Below, in pieces: positions 1 through 9,291 of a stretch of 64,000 bases of DNA. The stretch comes from Thiodiazotropha sp040506975 (lineage in GTDB: Bacteria > Pseudomonadota > Gammaproteobacteria > Chromatiales > Chromatiaceae). Numbering within the stretch: the stretch's first letter is position 1; every line of letters starts with the position of its first letter. Location: contig OZ242974.1 of assembly GCA_965211775.1 (NCBI GenBank), forward strand, positions 3,906,001 to 3,970,000, given 5' to 3'. A program made the translations under genes and the position numbers. The notes beneath the pieces are model-generated. The model was not told where the DNA came from. It saw only the letters and a list, made by a program, of their open reading frames with translations, and did not search any database.

Positions 1-342
1 ATTGTAGTTCACCCCGATTTCGCGGGAAAGTTGCAGCGCCGAGATACTTTTCTTGCGTTGGGTCAACAGATAGATCGCAAGAAACCACGTTCTCAGCGGC
101 AGCTTGGTGCCATGGAAGATGCTGCCGGCGGTCAGGGAAGTCTGATGATGGCACTTGTGACATTGATATATCTGACGCTTTTTGAGTTCACAGCCTGTTG
201 TGTTGCCGCACTCAGGGCAGACATAGCCCGTCGGCCAGCGCAAATCATACAATGCCTGTCGACACTGATCCTCGGTCCCATATTGTTCCAGAAAATCGTG
301 CAAACCAAGACCTTTTTGAAATTGAATAGTATTTCTCGGCAT
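1..342 (-). CDS. IS1595-family transposase, N-terminal 114 residues only
   Basis: This is the start of the same 312-residue transposase encoded at 19193-20131 and 44554-45492. The visible part holds the N-terminal zinc-ribbon (CPECG at about residues 42-46 and CHKCH at about 61-65) and the start of the helix-turn-helix region. The DDE catalytic domain is beyond the window edge, so whether this copy is intact cannot be judged. Confidence 0.9.
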   Translation of the reverse strand, partial: MPRNTIQFQKGLGLHDFLEQYGTEDQCRQALYDLRWPTGYVCPECGNTTGCELKKRQIYQCHKCHHQTSLTAGSIFHGTKLPLRTWFLAIYLLTQRKKSISALQLSREIGVNYN

Positions 343-421
343 GATGAAATCCTCTTTTATTCAGTAGGTTCCATTATGCTTGCACCACAGGCTCAATAGC
401 TGAGCCTCATGAGTAATCAGG
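1..421 (-). mobile_element. IS1595-family element, partial copy 1 (cut by window start)
   Basis: Bases 1-421 match 45151-45571 of the complete IS1595 copy almost base for base. The inner end lies outside the window. The outer terminus (TAATCAGG ending at 421) matches the outer end of the other two copies. The following eight bases (TTCATTAA, 422-429) should be one half of the 8-bp target duplication, whose partner is outside the window. Insertion here cut the gene whose 3' part remains at 422-736. Confidence 0.93.
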
Positions 422-736
422 TTCATTAATGACTTGATCAAAATTTTTGAGGCGGAAGGATTCGTAATACTACGCACCATGCGGCAAGCCTTGGATAGGA
501 AACAATTTGGGCTATTTCTCGATCAAGCACAAATACTACTGGACAGTGCAGGCCAACTTGGCGCATTTGCCCTGTATGAACTGAACCGTAATGCGACCAG
601 GTTACGGGCCTATGAATTCGAATATAGGGGTTATGAAGTATTTGAAGAAATTGAAAAAACCTTCAACCTCACCTTGCAGGCCTATTCCCATTATCTCTCC
701 CAGCGTGCTGCAACACTGAAAAAGGACCGCATTTAG
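422..736 (+). pseudogene. C-terminal Hpt-like fragment of an IS-truncated RpfC-type kinase
   Basis: About 100 residues remain, open in frame from the IS end; a TTG at 434 could start it but has no clear ribosome site. The sequence resembles the C-terminus of the hybrid kinase encoded convergently at 764-3265: both share the GAF(A/S)L core and end in a similar H-Y-L-x-Q-R tail. At the position of the phospho-accepting His of that domain (A-H in the neighbour) this fragment has A-Q. It is therefore probably the end of a related kinase cut off by the IS1595 insertion at 421, and may already have been a degenerate Hpt domain. The rest of the gene would lie outside the window beyond the IS. Confidence 0.65.
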
Positions 737-763
737 ATCTTGCAGCGCCGCTGTGGTCCATAA

Positions 764-3265
764 CTAAGGTTGCCTCTGTTGGAGATAGTGGTTCAGTGCC
801 TGACAGGTCACGGAATAGGTCGAGGATATTCTTGCCAACATCTTTACCCCGCGGCTATGTAATTCCGACTGTTCGATACCTGACACGGCTGAGCACACCG
901 TCTTGAGAGAGAAGGCCCCGATACCCGAGGCATTGTCCGCGATGGCATGGGCACAATCCCGATATTGACTAAGATCCCCCGCCTCCAATGACTTTTGCAT
1001 ATTTATCAGCTGGGCATCACTGTCGCGTAAAAAACTATCAGCCATACTCTGCAGAAAACTTGGATCTTTACTCAGTTTTTCCAAATCCATCAGTGTCTTG
1101 TGATCCAGTACCTGAAGATGCCTCACCGAATTGGCCGCTCGTAGAGGCTGATCCATCAATGTATCGGGTGGAATATCCATCATTTCTATACCCAATACAC
1201 GATTCACCATTTCAAGCAGGTGGGATGAACGGACCGGTTTAGTCAAATAGGCGCTGACTCCAATCTCATCACACTGTTTAACGGCATCCGTCGTTGCATT
1301 CGCTGTAAGAATCATGAATGGCATCTGTGCTTCATCCACATGCATGACACGGTAGTGTTTTATGACATCAATGCCGCCGATATCAGGCATTTGCAGGTCT
1401 ACTATGGCCAGATCATAGGTTTTGGTATCCAATAGCGCTATCGCCTCCTCTCCATTGGAAGCCACATCAACGGTGTGCCCCTGCATTTCCAGTATTTTTT
1501 TTACGACCTTCTGGTTGATCAGATTATCTTCCGCCACCAATACACAAGAGTGTGCGGATTCTCTCGGAGGCAAGCCCTTATACACAATGGACTCGGTATC
1601 TGCTACTTTTCGTGTCTTGTGAAGTACATACATGAATGCATGGTGGAGCTTTTTGTGAGTGACGGGAGGTGACACGATGGCGGAACAATCATCACTATCA
1701 CCTGCCTTGATATCATCCCTTACACAGACTATGGAAAGTCTGTCCAGACTTTTTTCCGCCCTGATTGCGCTTATCAACTCATCAACAGCGAGACCTGTGT
1801 AGTTTTCGTCAATGATTGCCATATCAAACGGAGAGTCCATTTTCTCCGCATTCAATAACTCAAGGAAGCCATCGGCAACACTGGTGCACACTTTTGTTAT
1901 CATCTGCCGTTCCTGCAGATAATCGAGTACATGGTTCTCATTTGACAATAAATCGGTAAACAGAAGCACTTTGACTTCATCGAGGCATATCTCATCATCC
2001 AACAGCTTCCCTGGCAGGGCGGGTAATACGAACCAGAAACGGCTGCCTTCACCGGGTCGGCTTTCAACTCCGATTTCCCCGCCCAACAGCTCAACCAACT
2101 GTTTTGTAATTGTTGCCCCAAGTCCACTGCCGGATTTTTGATGAATTGTTGTCTCATCACATTGAGAGAAACGGTCGAATATCCGCTGTTGCTGGGATTC
2201 CGAAATTCCAATACCGGTATCGATCACCTCAAACAGCAGCCAGGAATCTCCTCCTTTAAGGTGCTCTCCCGCGGTTGGAGAAAGCCGCAGTGTCACACTC
2301 CCTTGTTCGGTAAACTTGATAGCATTATTTATAAGATTGATCAGTATCTGTCGCACCAGTTGCGGGTCTGTCCGAACCACAGGCGTTACGGCCATATCGA
2401 TCCAACTGCTCAACTTAATCGATTTTGCATCCGCGCTGGGCTGCATCATCGCCAGGACATCCTGAATAAGCCTTAAGATGTCGTGATCCTTGAGCAACAC
2501 TTCCACCTTGCCTGCTTCGATTTTCGAAAAATCAAGAATATCCTCTATCAGATTCAACAGTGTCTCAGCTGATGCCTGAATGGTGCGCATAATCTCCCGC
2601 TGCTCGATTCCCATTGGCGTGCTCGCCAACAAATCGGTCATCCCGACAACACCGTTCAGAGGGGTACGGATTTCATGGCTCATATTCGCCAGAAAACGGC
2701 TCTTTGCCGTGCTGGCGGCTTCAGCCCGTAACTTTTCTTTTTCCAGCCGTCTCAACAGCAGTGCTACATACAGGGTGGTTATCAAAAACCCGATTAACAG
2801 GCCGGTACTCATCAGCTTGTGCTGAAACCAGAATTCATTGTTCATTATCACAATGCCGAATCCGATCAGACTAAGCCCGCTGGTCAGAACGAGTGCAGTC
2901 GTACCAAACCGAAAACCATTGCCCAAACTGATCCAGAGATAGAAGACATAGAGCATTGCCGCATATTCACCGCCCATCCACATTGACCAGGTGATCATTC
3001 CCACATCGAACAGCATGGTCAGTTGACGGCGTATTTGATAGCGCTTTGGATCGATGGTAATCGTAATGAGAATACAAATGGCGACGAACAGGTATAGTGA
3101 AGCAATATTACGAAGCTGGTGATAGAGGCCGTCGGGTGACATAACGAGTTGCAATGCGAGGCAATAGACCAGCATCAAGATTGCAATCACGACACGCACA
3201 ATCGACTGCTCCCACTCCCGATCCGGGGCGGACTTCAGTCGATCAATTATTGTTTTGAGTTGCAT
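764..3265 (-). CDS. RpfC-like hybrid sensor histidine kinase (HisKA-HATPase-REC-Hpt)
   Basis: This 833-residue inner-membrane hybrid kinase begins with about five membrane segments (residues 20-172). Their NGFRFG-containing stretch is like the sensory region of RpfC, the diffusible-signal-factor kinase of Xanthomonas. Next come HisKA with the phospho-accepting His197 in a SHEIRTPLNG motif, a HATPase with DTGIGI and GSGLG boxes (349-383), a degenerate receiver-like stretch (about 430-540), a true receiver with phospho-Asp 623 (VDLQMPD) and Lys 676, and an Hpt domain with His773. All phosphorelay residues are present. No rpfF or rpfG gene is visible nearby, so the signal and output are unknown. 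Its 3' end faces the Hpt fragment at 422-736, which suggests two related kinases once stood here convergently. Confidence 0.88.
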   Translation of the reverse strand: MQLKTIIDRLKSAPDREWEQSIVRVVIAILMLVYCLALQLVMSPDGLYHQLRNIASLYLFVAICILITITIDPKRYQIRRQLTMLFDVGMITWSMWMGGEYAAMLYVFYLWISLGNGFRFGTTALVLTSGLSLIGFGIVIMNNEFWFQHKLMSTGLLIGFLITTLYVALLLRRLEKEKLRAEAASTAKSRFLANMSHEIRTPLNGVVGMTDLLASTPMGIEQREIMRTIQASAETLLNLIEDILDFSKIEAGKVEVLLKDHDILRLIQDVLAMMQPSADAKSIKLSSWIDMAVTPVVRTDPQLVRQILINLINNAIKFTEQGSVTLRLSPTAGEHLKGGDSWLLFEVIDTGIGISESQQQRIFDRFSQCDETTIHQKSGSGLGATITKQLVELLGGEIGVESRPGEGSRFWFVLPALPGKLLDDEICLDEVKVLLFTDLLSNENHVLDYLQERQMITKVCTSVADGFLELLNAEKMDSPFDMAIIDENYTGLAVDELISAIRAEKSLDRLSIVCVRDDIKAGDSDDCSAIVSPPVTHKKLHHAFMYVLHKTRKVADTESIVYKGLPPRESAHSCVLVAEDNLINQKVVKKILEMQGHTVDVASNGEEAIALLDTKTYDLAIVDLQMPDIGGIDVIKHYRVMHVDEAQMPFMILTANATTDAVKQCDEIGVSAYLTKPVRSSHLLEMVNRVLGIEMMDIPPDTLMDQPLRAANSVRHLQVLDHKTLMDLEKLSKDPSFLQSMADSFLRDSDAQLINMQKSLEAGDLSQYRDCAHAIADNASGIGAFSLKTVCSAVSGIEQSELHSRGVKMLARISSTYSVTCQALNHYLQQRQP

Positions 3266-3471
3266 GACTGTTACTGCATCCTGCTTAAGTGTTATTCAAG
3301 CCCTGTGCCAGTTATTCATCGCACCCTGAGAGAGAATCACAGGCATTAACCATTATTTCATCATGGTTGATTACGTTTTCGCGCTGAGTTCCGTAGTAAC
3401 CATGCGATAATCAGTTAACATTACCATATCAATCTATCGCTTAGGCGACAGGTCCCCTGGCTATCGGGTAT
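3266..3471. other. Upstream region of the hybrid kinase
   Basis: This non-coding stretch precedes the kinase start at 3265 and adjoins repeat element E1. No convincing promoter hexamers, operator or RNA gene was found in it. Confidence 0.4.
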
Positions 3472-3732
3472 TAGGCCCTGTTGTGTCTGGAATAGCGCCA
3501 ATCAAGGCGTACCCCTAGGGTACTTCCTTCAGGGCATACCCCAAGGGCACTTCCTTCGGGGCGCACCCCAAGGGCACTTCCTTCGGGGCGTACCCCGAGG
3601 GGCTGGGGCTATTTTTCCGTCCAGCGGCTTTAGCATTCACTCATGTAGAATGACTACACATCGCCAGTGCTGCCTTGCTGGACGAAAAAATAGCCCCGGC
3701 AGGACCGATCGGATTAGTATTAACAGGTCCTA
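3472..3732. repeat. Repeat element E1, left end shortened
   Basis: This is a member of the repeat family described under E3. The right end keeps the terminal sequence (GGATTAGTATTAACAGGTCC). The left end has lost about 25 bases, jumping from TTAG to GCCCTGTTGTG. Inside are three tandem 27-28-bp units of the form ACCCCAAGGGCACTTCCTTC plus GGGGCG, then an inner stem of GGGGCTATTTTTCC ... AAAAAATAGCCCC. No protein is encoded. It lies between the hybrid kinase and the ybaK-type gene. Confidence 0.85.
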
Positions 3733-3795
3733 AATAAACACCTAGGATATTTCGATATACCAGATTATCGATCGGTGATCAGGTAAATTCAATTG

Positions 3796-3817
3796 AGCGG
3801 CTCCCATCGGAGCCGCT
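3796..3817 (-). terminator. Probable terminator of the YbaK-type gene
   Basis: A perfect 9-bp inverted repeat (AGCGGCTCC, 4-base loop, GGAGCCGCT) sits 10 bases beyond the stop codon of the minus-strand gene at 3827-4297. It is followed by an AT-rich stretch without a strong U run, so termination may be partial. Confidence 0.65.
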
Positions 3818-3826
3818 GATTATGCT

Positions 3827-4297
3827 TCAGTGATGGCGGCTTATATCCACCGGTTCAGCATCACCCAACAGATGGGCGAACTGTTCTCCTGAAACCTTGA
3901 TCAAGTGTTCGTGATCACCCGACTCGAAATAGACCTCGGGTTGATCCAGCAATGCTCTGTCAACCAGGGTGATCAGCTTGTACGCAGTACCGAGGGGTGG
4001 AATGGCGCCCCGTTCGCAGTCGGGAAAGAGCTTTATCAACTCATTCTCGGTGGCAAGGCCCACCTCTCTATCGAGCAAGCGATGCAGCTTTCCCAGGTGG
4101 ACATGGTAATCGCAGGGCACCACCACCATCATGTAATCATCCCCCTCCTTGACGATGACTGCCTTGGCTAGATGGTCACTCTCCACATGGGCGGCGCCGG
4201 CACTCTCCATGCTGGATTGGGTATGTTTATGGACGATCAGCTCATAGGGTATGGCTTGTCCCTCCAGATAGGACCGGACGGTATTGGAAACACTCAT
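3827..4297 (-). CDS. YbaK/EbsC-family aminoacyl-tRNA deacylase
   Basis: This 156-residue cytoplasmic protein has the YbaK/ProX editing fold, which hydrolyses mischarged tRNAs in trans. Family marks include the conserved Lys in the AKAVIVK segment (about residues 44-50) and the GAIPPLG loop (about 97-103). The length is normal for stand-alone deacylases. Which mischarged tRNA it clears (Cys-tRNAPro, Ala-tRNAPro or another) cannot be told from the sequence. A long His-containing tail (DISRHH) is present. The start is the ATG at 4297, preceded by GGAGGTAAGCC. It appears monocistronic, with a terminator just downstream. Confidence 0.85.
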   Translation of the reverse strand: MSVSNTVRSYLEGQAIPYELIVHKHTQSSMESAGAAHVESDHLAKAVIVKEGDDYMMVVVPCDYHVHLGKLHRLLDREVGLATENELIKLFPDCERGAIPPLGTAYKLITLVDRALLDQPEVYFESGDHEHLIKVSGEQFAHLLGDAEPVDISRHH

Positions 4298-4698
4298 GGC
4301 TTACCTCCAAATGGCTAGTCAGGTGAAAGGCCACTTCGCATAGGATTATTTACGGTATACCAAAAAAAACGACAGCGTTATGAATCGATGAAGGACTGTA
4401 TAACGATTTTAGCTGATCCTCAGTGTTGTGTTGGGAACGAATTTGTAGGTACCGGCGAATAGCACGGGATCATGGCATCATCAAATTGTGCTGGATTAAA
4501 TATTTAATTTACATTGTTGGGTGACAACAAACGTTGGTCACTGATTTTGTCGGTTGCGGAGATTACAAGCGAGGTAATCGGAAAGCACTTCACCTATAAT
4601 GGAAAAACCAAGTTTAGTGCCAAAAAACAATGTGCTACCGATAGAAATGACAGTAAAGTGTAAATAGTGAGTTATCTATTTCGAGTCCGATTCAGATG
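4298..4698. other. Intergenic region with no recognised gene
   Basis: About 400 AT-rich bases lie between the YbaK-type gene and repeat end E2. No open frame with a plausible ribosome site, no RNA gene and no clear promoter was seen. It may be decayed sequence. Confidence 0.4.
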
Positions 4699-4735
4699 CA
4701 ACAAGACCAATTGGATTAGTGTCAACAGGCCCTAG
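4699..4735. repeat. Repeat element terminal fragment E2
   Basis: Only one end of the repeat family is present (CCAATTGGATTAGTGTCAAC followed by AGGCCCTAG). It overlaps the end of the TIR-propeller gene and supplies that gene's TAG stop codon (4734-4732 read on the minus strand). Confidence 0.75.
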
Positions 4736-7035
4736 GGCGTTCCAAAATCCGAAAACGTTTTTTGATGAACCCCTTCAACACCTGAACGAGAGATATATTC
4801 ACTCCATTCGGCCCGGGTTAGATTTCTCCCGGCAACCTGCCTTGCCAAACTCAGGAGCTCAACATCGCTGAGTTGTGCGTAACGATTGTTTATTCCCGAG
4901 CCTGCAGCAGGTTTCTCGAACATCCATAACCAAGGCGGACCATCTTCATCCAGGGTAACCAGCCAGTCTTTGTCTGGTGCGAAAGTGATCTCTTCAGTCC
5001 CTATCCGCCTGCCAAGGAATGTGAAGGGCTGTTGTACCGGATTACTCAAGTCGAAATCCCATACCATCGGTTCCGCCGCCAACACCAAGAGAGCATTTCT
5101 GTTTTTGAAAAACTCCAGTGAAGATACCCCACGTCCCTTGACATCAAATTCACGCATCATGCGCAACTCCCTGTTGTCGCGCTTCGATTCGGCATAGTCG
5201 TTCAAATCCCAGATGCGCACCTTGGAATCGTATCGGCTTGCCGCGGCGATCCAGCGATCGTCACTGCTGAATGTAATATGATTCACCTCTTCCGGTAGTG
5301 TCAAATAGGCCTGATACGACTCATCTCCCAAGTGCCACAGTGTCACACCTCTGTCGTTGTCACCGCTATCGCCAACCTTCCATCCGACAACCGCAAGCCA
5401 ATTCCCATGGGCACTGACATCCAGCATGGCGATGGCCCTGGACTGCAGAAAGTCTTTCTTATCGATAGCAATCCGCCATGCATTATTGTCAAGGCGCCAT
5501 AAGTCAATCTTGCTGCCGCTTACCGCCAGGCTGTTATCAGTATCGGCAGCGGCAAGCCATCGGCTGTTCGCACTGAAACGTAAAAGGCGTATACCTGCAC
5601 TTCCTGCCAGCTTGTGTGACATTCCGGCCCCACCTCCATCAAGGTTGCGCAGATCGATCAGATTCGGTGTGAGATCGCGATCGAGTATAGCCAACCAGTT
5701 TCCATCGTCGGTAAACACCATATCGTCCAAATCGCCCCAGTGTTCACCAATCTTTGATCGCGGCAATTCAGTACCGATGATTTGTGTATCCATGAGGCGG
5801 ACCGTATGTTTGCCTTCAACTACGATCAACCAACGCCCATCCAGCGTGAGCGCGACTGGTTGGGCATCGACCTCCACTACCTCTTTGCTCTCCAGGTTCA
5901 CGAGATATTGAGTTGGCTTGTTTCCATGGTCGGATTCGGCCTGCACCATAAACCAGTTGCCTACGGGTCCATAGGTACGCTGTACCTTGCCTTTTGACCA
6001 GGGAATAGAGTGATACGATTTGGATAGTCCATATGCATCAAGTTCGATAAAATGCAGTCTTCTGCTGCTTGCAAATACGATTGAATCACTGTCGATGGAA
6101 AATGACGAGTAATAGGAACCTGCAAGTCCCTTGGCCATCGGCCTTGCCATGTAAGTCGTCAGTAGTTTTGCTAAAGTCTTGCGTACCTCCAGTACCGTTT
6201 GTTCACCTGCCCGCTGGGTAATTCGCATACCCTCCGCGGCGAGAAGGATCGCCAACTGAGGATTGGCACTCACCAGATTTTCCGCTTCCGATGCCAGGTT
6301 AAGGGCAACAGTTCGGCGATGATTGGCTTGGGCTTGTTCGAAGTTATCTGCCGTTTTCGTACGTTGTATGAAGAACAGCACCGCCAGAGACAGTACAATG
6401 AAGAGCACGATCGAGCCTACTACAATGGTTCTTCGGCGTATCCGTGTAGCGAACGTCCGGCTCTCTTCGATATATTCTTTTTGCAGTACGGTTGAAACCG
6501 GCTGTTTGCCTAAAATGGATTGTTTCAACCACTCCTCCGCCGAGATGAGATCATCGCCGCGAAGCACATAACTCGAATTTCGCTCCTTTACATCCCACTC
6601 TCGTGCGCGTATGTGTAAGCGCGTATGACGGCGCACCCAATCATGGTCTGTCTCAATGGTTTCAATCAGTTTTTCCAGACCATCGGCAAAGGCTTCACCT
6701 TGATCGAATGGCAGCCAATTCAGTTTTCTCAATTGTTGTGGTAGCTGTGCGGGATCGACAGGACGGTAAATTATCGGAATCAAGCGCTTATAGATTGACA
6801 ATGCATAGTTTATCTCTTTCTCACATTCAGCGGATGCTGCCGATTCAGGACTGATCACAAAGATCACGGCCTGGGCTGAATCAATTGCCTGTTGGATTTC
6901 CGGACGCCATTCAACCGCATAAGGAATGCTGTCCTGATCGACCCAGACTTGATAATCTCTCTGGGTAAGGCTTTCTCGTAGTTTAACTACGAAATCCGTA
7001 TCCACCCTGAAATATGAGATAAAGATATCATCCAT
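4732..7035 (-). CDS. TIR-domain membrane protein with C-terminal beta-propeller
   Basis: This is a 767-residue protein. Residues 1-125 form a TIR domain (DIFISYFR start, VWVD at 30-33) that keeps the S-x-x-C-x-x-E arrangement ending in Glu74, the catalytic residue of NAD-cleaving TIR domains. A linker (about 130-200) of the kind usual in bacterial TIR-WD40 proteins follows, then one membrane segment (about 205-225) and a long repeat region (about 290-720) with W-x-x-x-x/D-x-x-W-L blade signatures typical of degenerate WD40 propellers. Family knowledge suggests TIR output in the cytoplasm with the propeller as sensor; the single membrane segment would place the two on opposite faces. No partner gene is adjacent. 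The stop codon comes from repeat end E2, so the native C-terminus may have been longer. Confidence 0.82.
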   Translation of the reverse strand: MDDIFISYFRVDTDFVVKLRESLTQRDYQVWVDQDSIPYAVEWRPEIQQAIDSAQAVIFVISPESAASAECEKEINYALSIYKRLIPIIYRPVDPAQLPQQLRKLNWLPFDQGEAFADGLEKLIETIETDHDWVRRHTRLHIRAREWDVKERNSSYVLRGDDLISAEEWLKQSILGKQPVSTVLQKEYIEESRTFATRIRRRTIVVGSIVLFIVLSLAVLFFIQRTKTADNFEQAQANHRRTVALNLASEAENLVSANPQLAILLAAEGMRITQRAGEQTVLEVRKTLAKLLTTYMARPMAKGLAGSYYSSFSIDSDSIVFASSRRLHFIELDAYGLSKSYHSIPWSKGKVQRTYGPVGNWFMVQAESDHGNKPTQYLVNLESKEVVEVDAQPVALTLDGRWLIVVEGKHTVRLMDTQIIGTELPRSKIGEHWGDLDDMVFTDDGNWLAILDRDLTPNLIDLRNLDGGGAGMSHKLAGSAGIRLLRFSANSRWLAAADTDNSLAVSGSKIDLWRLDNNAWRIAIDKKDFLQSRAIAMLDVSAHGNWLAVVGWKVGDSGDNDRGVTLWHLGDESYQAYLTLPEEVNHITFSSDDRWIAAASRYDSKVRIWDLNDYAESKRDNRELRMMREFDVKGRGVSSLEFFKNRNALLVLAAEPMVWDFDLSNPVQQPFTFLGRRIGTEEITFAPDKDWLVTLDEDGPPWLWMFEKPAAGSGINNRYAQLSDVELLSLARQVAGRNLTRAEWSEYISRSGVEGVHQKTFSDFGTP

Positions 7036-7308
7036 CGCAAATAATCACTGTCCGTCATAACTCAGTGGAGTATGGCTGCATGCCAAACAGTTAGATCGTC
7101 AATTATATCTGATTCATACGCATGAGCTTTCACATGACATGCGGATCTTTGTAAAAAAGTTCCATAACTGCTTATTTAAATGTAACTTTTGCGATTTACA
7201 TTCAGCTTTCGATATTATGTCTCATTTTTTAACCTCACCGCTATGTTGCGCCGCACAATATATACCTATACTATGCACTTTATGTAATTGCTCCGCGGAG
7301 GTATGGCG

Positions 7309-8052
7309 ATGAGCAAAAGACTGAAATTCGATGCAGAGTACTGCGAACGAATCACCCTGGATTCAGGCGACCCCGTCTGTCTGCGGATGGTCCGGCCTAC
7401 CGATAAGGCGACAATGCAGCGCGCCTTTACTGAACTTACCGGACCTTCCCGCCATAAGCGATTCTTCGGTGCAAAACAGTCCCTCACCAAGGAGGATCTG
7501 CGTTATTTCACCGAGATTGACGGCTGGGACCATTTTGCCCTGGGGGCGGTAGTCATCGGTGAAGACGGCCGTGAAGGGGATGGGCTGGGAGTGGCCCGTT
7601 ACATCCGGTCGCAGGAGGACTACGATTGCGCGGAAGTCGCCATTACCGTCATCGACCGAATGCAGGGCAAGGGAATCGGTCGCATGTTACTGGAACGCCT
7701 GGCCACTGCGGCTATCGAGCGGGGCATTCTGAGATTTCGTTTCGAGTGTCTGGCCTATAACCAGGAGATGCAAAACCTGATAAAGAAGGTCTGCCGTGTT
7801 TTTGAGACCCATTCTGACGGTGAGATCATCATCGCCGAAACCGACCTTCCCCGCCAGAACCCGGAAACTGCCCCGATCACTCAGGAACAACTGTTCCTTT
7901 TCTACGATCTATTTCGTGCCATGGCGATCCACTCCGTGGATCTACAGATGAGCCTGAACCGGGCGGCTGTTAATCGGACCATGAAGACAACTTTCATAGG
8001 CGCCGACCTACTGAAGCGGATCAAGCGCCCTGCCCTCTTCATGTCGCGCTGA
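7309..8052 (+). CDS. GNAT-family N-acetyltransferase
   Basis: This is a 247-residue cytoplasmic acetyltransferase. The acetyl-CoA loop is visible as the IDRMQGKGIGRMLLERL segment (R/Q-x-x-G-x-G/A type) at about residues 114-130, preceded by the beta-strand CAEVAITV. A C-terminal extension of about 80 residues is of unknown role. An ATG at 7309 is chosen over the upstream ATG at 7303 and TTG at 7288 because GGAGG (7297-7301) lies 7 bases ahead of it. The substrate is unknown. The roughly 270-base upstream region is AT-rich and probably carries its promoter. Confidence 0.8.
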   Translation: MSKRLKFDAEYCERITLDSGDPVCLRMVRPTDKATMQRAFTELTGPSRHKRFFGAKQSLTKEDLRYFTEIDGWDHFALGAVVIGEDGREGDGLGVARYIRSQEDYDCAEVAITVIDRMQGKGIGRMLLERLATAAIERGILRFRFECLAYNQEMQNLIKKVCRVFETHSDGEIIIAETDLPRQNPETAPITQEQLFLFYDLFRAMAIHSVDLQMSLNRAAVNRTMKTTFIGADLLKRIKRPALFMSR

Positions 8053-8196
8053 GGCCCAGGCCGGATAGAAAGCTGGTTAACGATAAAAAGTAGGGCCGTG
8101 CAAGCCCGGCATTGACCTGCGCCGATATCGTCCTGAGGATAGTTCTAAGAAACTTTTCGCTGATTATGCGGTAGATGTAAGCGCCTGTATGGAAAA

Positions 8197-9207
8197 TCAC
8201 TCATCGAAAACCTGGAACCGGTCACCGGGTTTAATCTCCGGTGACACCACTCTTACCCATCCCTTCTGCGGACCATTGGAGCGCCCCAGGTAGACCACTG
8301 CAATCTCGTTTCCATCCGGACGTTTCAACCAGTATTGCTCGTAACGTTGCTGTAGCGCACGTTCGGGTATCAGCACGGCACCGGATCGCCTCGGAATATC
8401 CAGTGCCAGGTCGACCCTCAATCCCCCCCTGTATGCAGGCAGGCCGGTGGAGAGTTCGATTTCAAGATGTATCTTGCGTGACTGCTCGTCGAATGCAGGT
8501 GATATCCTGATTATTCCGGCCGGCAGTTCCTCTTTCAGTTCCGGCAGATAGACTTTGAGTCCCGCCTCAGCTTGTGCCTGCAAGGCCTGATACTCCGCCA
8601 CACTGAGCGCAAATGGCGCCACCAGGCGACTGTAATCGCCAATCTCGACCACCGGTTCTCCGGCGCTGACCCATTTGCCCGGTTCGACATGACGCGCGAT
8701 TACCCGCCAACCGGCCGGCGCCTCGATGCAAAGCCGTTCCTTGCGCTCTTTCAATATCTCTGCCGCAATAATTAACGCTTCGATTTGGGCTTGGGTCTTG
8801 TCCAGGTTGCGCTGTGCCGTATCCAATTGGCTTTGGGTCGAACTGTTCTTTTTCAACAATTTGCTGTAACGGGCCACCTCCTTTCGAAAATAGGCTTTAT
8901 CAACCTTCAATGCCTTGCGTTCTGCTTCATTTGCACGCAACTCAAGATCCAGATAGGTATCATCAAGGCAAGCAAACGGCACCCCCTCCTCGATACGGTC
9001 GCCGATATCGGCATTTACGGATATGATACGCCCCGATTGCTCCGCGGAGAGGGTTAGCTTTGAGTGGGCCCGGGTAAATCCGGACTGTATCTCTCTTTGC
9101 ACTGCAACCTTCACCTGCACAAATTTTTCCGCTGCAAAGAGCCCGGAGACAGGAATCGCTGAGATGAGTAAAGACAATAAAACCCATAATCTCATAGTGC
9201 GGTACAT
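8197..9207 (-). CDS. HlyD/RND-type periplasmic adaptor, without an adjacent pump
   Basis: This is a 336-residue exported protein. It has an N-terminal signal peptide (WVLLSLLISAIPVSGLFAAE), a first biotinyl-lipoyl half (SGRIISVNADIGDRIEEG, about residues 58-75), a coiled-coil hairpin (about 90-160), a second lipoyl half (EPGKWVSAGEPVVEIGD, about 175-190) and a beta-barrel/membrane-proximal end. This is the layout of membrane-fusion proteins that link an inner-membrane transporter to an outer-membrane channel. No transporter or TolC-like gene follows; the next gene is a plus-strand acetyltransferase. Repeat E3 lies just upstream. It is either an orphan or one that serves a pump elsewhere. Confidence 0.8.
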   Translation of the reverse strand: MYRTMRLWVLLSLLISAIPVSGLFAAEKFVQVKVAVQREIQSGFTRAHSKLTLSAEQSGRIISVNADIGDRIEEGVPFACLDDTYLDLELRANEAERKALKVDKAYFRKEVARYSKLLKKNSSTQSQLDTAQRNLDKTQAQIEALIIAAEILKERKERLCIEAPAGWRVIARHVEPGKWVSAGEPVVEIGDYSRLVAPFALSVAEYQALQAQAEAGLKVYLPELKEELPAGIIRISPAFDEQSRKIHLEIELSTGLPAYRGGLRVDLALDIPRRSGAVLIPERALQQRYEQYWLKRPDGNEIAVVYLGRSNGPQKGWVRVVSPEIKPGDRFQVFDE

Positions 9208-9291
9208 CCTATCCCTCAGACATAGACTGAGACTGTATATGCAAGGCTAAAACACATGATCTTCGGATCGAGTTTGTAGATACCCTGTTGA

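Noticed and set aside
3510..3610. Tandem 27-bp units read as a CRISPR-like array
   Set aside because: The units abut directly with no spacers and belong to the repeat element E1; the same units recur singly or in other numbers elsewhere.
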